A stretch of DNA of 6,998 nucleotides. It comes from Candidatus Corynebacterium faecipullorum. Lineage in GTDB: Bacteria > Actinomycetota > Actinomycetes > Mycobacteriales > Mycobacteriaceae. The notes below the pieces were generated by a model. The model had not been told where the DNA came from and searched no databases. It saw only the letters and a list, made by a program, of their open reading frames with translations. The stretch spans positions 1-6,998 of the forward strand of contig DXEO01000188.1 in assembly GCA_019114925.1 (NCBI GenBank). Reading direction: 5' to 3'. Positions 5,017-6,998 of the stretch are shown here, in pieces (position 1 is the first letter of the stretch; every line of letters begins with the position of its first letter). The position numbers were made by a program, and so were the translations under genes.

Positions 5017-6600
5017 CTACATCACAGTGGAAGGCTCCGCAGCACCCTCCGTGGCGTTCACGGTGGGCTGCTCGTTAGTTGTCGGCGCAGGCGTTTCGGA
5101 GTATTGCTCCGCTGGGGTCTGCGTTGCTGGGGCTTGCGGCTCCGCCGGGACATACGTGGCCTCGCTGTCCGGGGCGCTGTTAGTCGGCGTCGCCGGCTGA
5201 CCTGCATCCGTCGGTTCCTGGCCCGTGGAATCAGTAACCGGCGCATCCTGCGGCGTGGTATTCGGTGCGACCGAAGGCTCAGACGGCTCCACGGACTCAG
5301 AAGCTGCTTCTGAGTCCCCCATCCAGCGCGAAGGCGAAAGCCACCCAGCATCTACCCCATCCGGATTAGCGGAGGAAAGCAGCAGCAGGCCCACCACGCC
5401 GAGGCCTGCGATGAGCCCCGTGGTGGAGGCGCGCACGCGCCCGCCGAGCGTCCAGAAATACTGCCACTTGTTCTCCGGCTTATCCGAGCGCCAGATGCCG
5501 CCCTTGTAATCGTCCTCTTCCTCCTCCGCGGATTCATCCGAGAATGCCGGACGGCCAGGGCCATCATGCATATTCTCCTGCGGCTCCTCGGCGGCATCCG
5601 CCACAGCGTCCGTAGCGATCACCTCCGTCTGCGCCTCAGCCGCGCTATCCGACGTAGCGCTGTGCTGCGAGTTCGAAGCAGTACCTGCCGCCGACATGAC
5701 GGTGGTGGGGGTGTTGGTATCGGGGGCGCTGTCAAGCACCTGCGGGGCATCGCCCGGCAAGCCCTCCGCCGTGGGCAGCTTATATAGATCCCAGAAGGAG
5801 GACAGCAGGGCTGAGCGAATAGCGCGCTCCACCGCCCACTGGCGGGCCGGGTTCACCTGCACCAAGACGCGATACTGCACCTGCCAGGGCTGACCAGCCG
5901 CAGTGGGTGCTGTGAGCCCGGTAGCGGGCAGGACGTCGAGCTCGCCAGCCACATCCTCGCGAATTTCCGGGGCATCGAGGGCGTGCTGGGAAATCTTTTC
6001 CACCTGCTCGGTGATCTCCGGCAAGGAATCGCCCTCATGAACCGGGATGGCAATATCCACCACCGCACGGGACCACTCTTGGGAGAAGTTCGTGACCACG
6101 CCCGCAGAACCATTGGGCACCATGACGACTTCGCCGGTGGGCGTGCGCACCGTCGTCGTACGCAGAGTCAGTGATACCACGGTGCCTTCCACGCCCGTCA
6201 CGCCGTCGAAGCTGACATAGTCCCCCACACCGAACTGCTTTTCCGACAGGATGAAGAAGCCCGCGAGGAAATCGCCGATGATGGACTGCGCACCGAAACC
6301 GACGGCTGCCGAGACGACGGTCGCCGGAATCGCTGCGCCAAGGGGCGGTACCCCAAGGTTGGACAGCGCAGCCAGCACAAGTAGGAAGTACGCCACCGCC
6401 TGCGCCACGTACACCAGCGCCCCGGCGAGGGCTAGGCGCGCTTTGGTGGATTCTTGGTTCTCATCCAGACGGGACTCAATAACCCGCACAGTCAGCCGGC
6501 CAATACGCGGGATGAGAATGCCCAACAGAAGCATTCCCAACAGCGGCAAACCATGGTCCACGATGGCCTGCCATATGGCGAACATGTAGTACTTCAGCAT
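5017..6600 (-). CDS. mscCG: MscCG-type mechanosensitive channel (MscS family, glutamate efflux)
   Basis: A 527-residue MscS-family channel of the inner membrane, which opens on membrane tension; the C. glutamicum relative MscCG also exports glutamate. Architecture: TM1 about 14-33, TM2 56-80, TM3/pore helix 87-119 with AAIPATVVSAAVGFGAQSII then DFLAGFFIL, followed by the beta domain (KQFGVGDYVSFDG, VEGTVVSLTLRTTTVRT, VMVPNG). The alpha/beta region contains GELDVLPATGLTAPT and VQVNPARQWAVERAIR, both close to what I recall of MscCG. An acidic linker (about 285-375) leads to a fourth TM at 393-410, then a Pro/Thr/Ser/Glu-rich extracytoplasmic tail of about 115 residues that includes the GWLSPS block shared with MscCG. 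Length matches MscCG (533) and exceeds ordinary MscS (about 286). The ATG has only GGCGGA directly upstream, so Met6 is possible. It follows the ABC binding-protein gene by 43 bases. Confidence 0.92.
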   Translation of the reverse strand: MLKYYMFAIWQAIVDHGLPLLGMLLLGILIPRIGRLTVRVIESRLDENQESTKARLALAGALVYVAQAVAYFLLVLAALSNLGVPPLGAAIPATVVSAAVGFGAQSIIGDFLAGFFILSEKQFGVGDYVSFDGVTGVEGTVVSLTLRTTTVRTPTGEVVMVPNGSAGVVTNFSQEWSRAVVDIAIPVHEGDSLPEITEQVEKISQHALDAPEIREDVAGELDVLPATGLTAPTAAGQPWQVQYRVLVQVNPARQWAVERAIRSALLSSFWDLYKLPTAEGLPGDAPQVLDSAPDTNTPTTVMSAAGTASNSQHSATSDSAAEAQTEVIATDAVADAAEEPQENMHDGPGRPAFSDESAEEEEDDYKGGIWRSDKPENKWQYFWTLGGRVRASTTGLIAGLGVVGLLLLSSANPDGVDAGWLSPSRWMGDSEAASESVEPSEPSVAPNTTPQDAPVTDSTGQEPTDAGQPATPTNSAPDSEATYVPAEPQAPATQTPAEQYSETPAPTTNEQPTVNATEGAAEPSTVM

Positions 6601-6643
6601 TCCGCCGAGGTTACTCTTTCAGCCTGACAGAACCCTTGGAGCT

Positions 6644-6998
6644 TTAAGCGCGGTGGATGAGATAGTAATTCGGGGTGGGCTTCCACGTGTAGCCGGCAGG
6701 CACGATGTCTGCGCCATAAGCGGTGTAGGACTTCGTCGTCCACAGCGGGATGGCCGGCATCTCTTCCAAAAGCAGGCTTTGGGCTTCGGTGTAGTGCTTC
6801 TGGGCTTCCTCCCGGCTCTTCGCCTGCCCCGCCTTCTTCAGCAACTCATCGTACTCAGAGCTGTTAAAGCCTGATTCATTTTCCGAAGAGTAGGACGCAT
6901 ATAACGGCACCAGGAAGGTAGATTCCTCGGGGAACTCCGCCTGCCAGATCGTGCGGAAGGCACCGGTGAGGTGACGGGCAATCACCTCTTGCCGCAGG
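6644..6998 (-). CDS. ABC transporter solute-binding protein, family 5 (peptide/nickel type), C-terminal part
   Basis: The last ~118 residues of an extracytoplasmic substrate-binding lipoprotein for a peptide/nickel-type ABC importer (DppA/OppA-like, SBP family 5). The frame is open to the right edge (L-R-Q-E-V-I-A-R-H-L), so the GTG at 6985 is internal and the signal peptide and most of the protein lie outside. Family traits visible here are the SGFNSSEYDELLKKA block (the usual N-G-x-N-x-E-x-D-x-L-L pattern), the helix with SREEAQKHYTEAQSLLLEEM, and the terminal strand PAIPLWTTKSYTAYG followed by a Tyr/Trp-rich end. Full-length members are about 520-550 residues. Substrate cannot be inferred from the C-terminus. 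The stop is 43 bases before the MscCG-like start on the same strand, with no terminator seen, so read-through into the channel gene is possible. Confidence 0.88.
   Translation of the reverse strand, partial: LRQEVIARHLTGAFRTIWQAEFPEESTFLVPLYASYSSENESGFNSSEYDELLKKAGQAKSREEAQKHYTEAQSLLLEEMPAIPLWTTKSYTAYGADIVPAGYTWKPTPNYYLIHRA

Noticed and set aside
4804..5313. 169-codon plus-strand frame over the tandem repeats and the channel's C-terminal tail
   Set aside because: Arg/Leu-rich low-complexity shadow of the Pro/Thr-rich tail; no start signal.

Overview
The window looks like a chromosomal stretch from a high-GC actinobacterium, most likely a Corynebacterium. The pointers are a pyruvate dehydrogenase E1 (AceE) C-terminus of the homodimeric type, a discrete acyl carrier protein next to a NagD-type phosphatase, and a four-TM MscS-family channel whose architecture matches MscCG, the glutamate-efflux channel of Corynebacterium glutamicum. 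The genus assignment rests on recognising these proteins and was not searched.

Layout. Plus strand, left edge: the last ~205 codons of aceE (2-616), ended by a strong stem-loop terminator (661-705). Minus strand: an alpha/beta hydrolase (852-1865). It is divergent from a plus-strand pair, an acyl carrier protein (1892-2194) and a NagD-type HAD phosphatase (2191-2970), which overlap by four bases (GTGA) with a good Shine-Dalgarno for the second gene. Only 26 bases separate the divergent start codons. From 2974 to the right edge every gene is on the minus strand. In transcription order (right to left) they are: the C-terminus of a peptide/nickel-type ABC solute-binding protein (6644-6998), an MscCG-like channel (5017-6600), a small secreted Excalibur-domain protein split by a one-base frameshift (4654-4840), a class C beta-lactamase-like serine hydrolase (3830-4633), a gene-poor 400-base interval rich in small palindromes (3430-3829), and an unrecognised six-cysteine protein (2974-3429) that converges on nagD.

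How the genes may work together. aceE supplies acetyl-CoA. The ACP, HAD phosphatase and divergent hydrolase form a compact block that could belong to acyl-group metabolism, but their substrates cannot be read from the sequence. The right half is dominated by envelope functions: peptide-type uptake, mechanosensitive efflux, a secreted calcium-binding-type small protein and a penicillin-binding-like hydrolase.

Most notable are (i) the Excalibur mini-gene, whose signal peptide and domain lie in two frames separated by one base; (ii) a 52-base palindromic element with three copies of a CGTTGTCRGC core lying in frame inside the coding region at 2974-3429, resembling a palindromic element inserted into a gene; and (iii) the palindrome-rich, strand-skewed interval at 3430-3829. 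I found no tRNA, rRNA, CRISPR array or insertion sequence.
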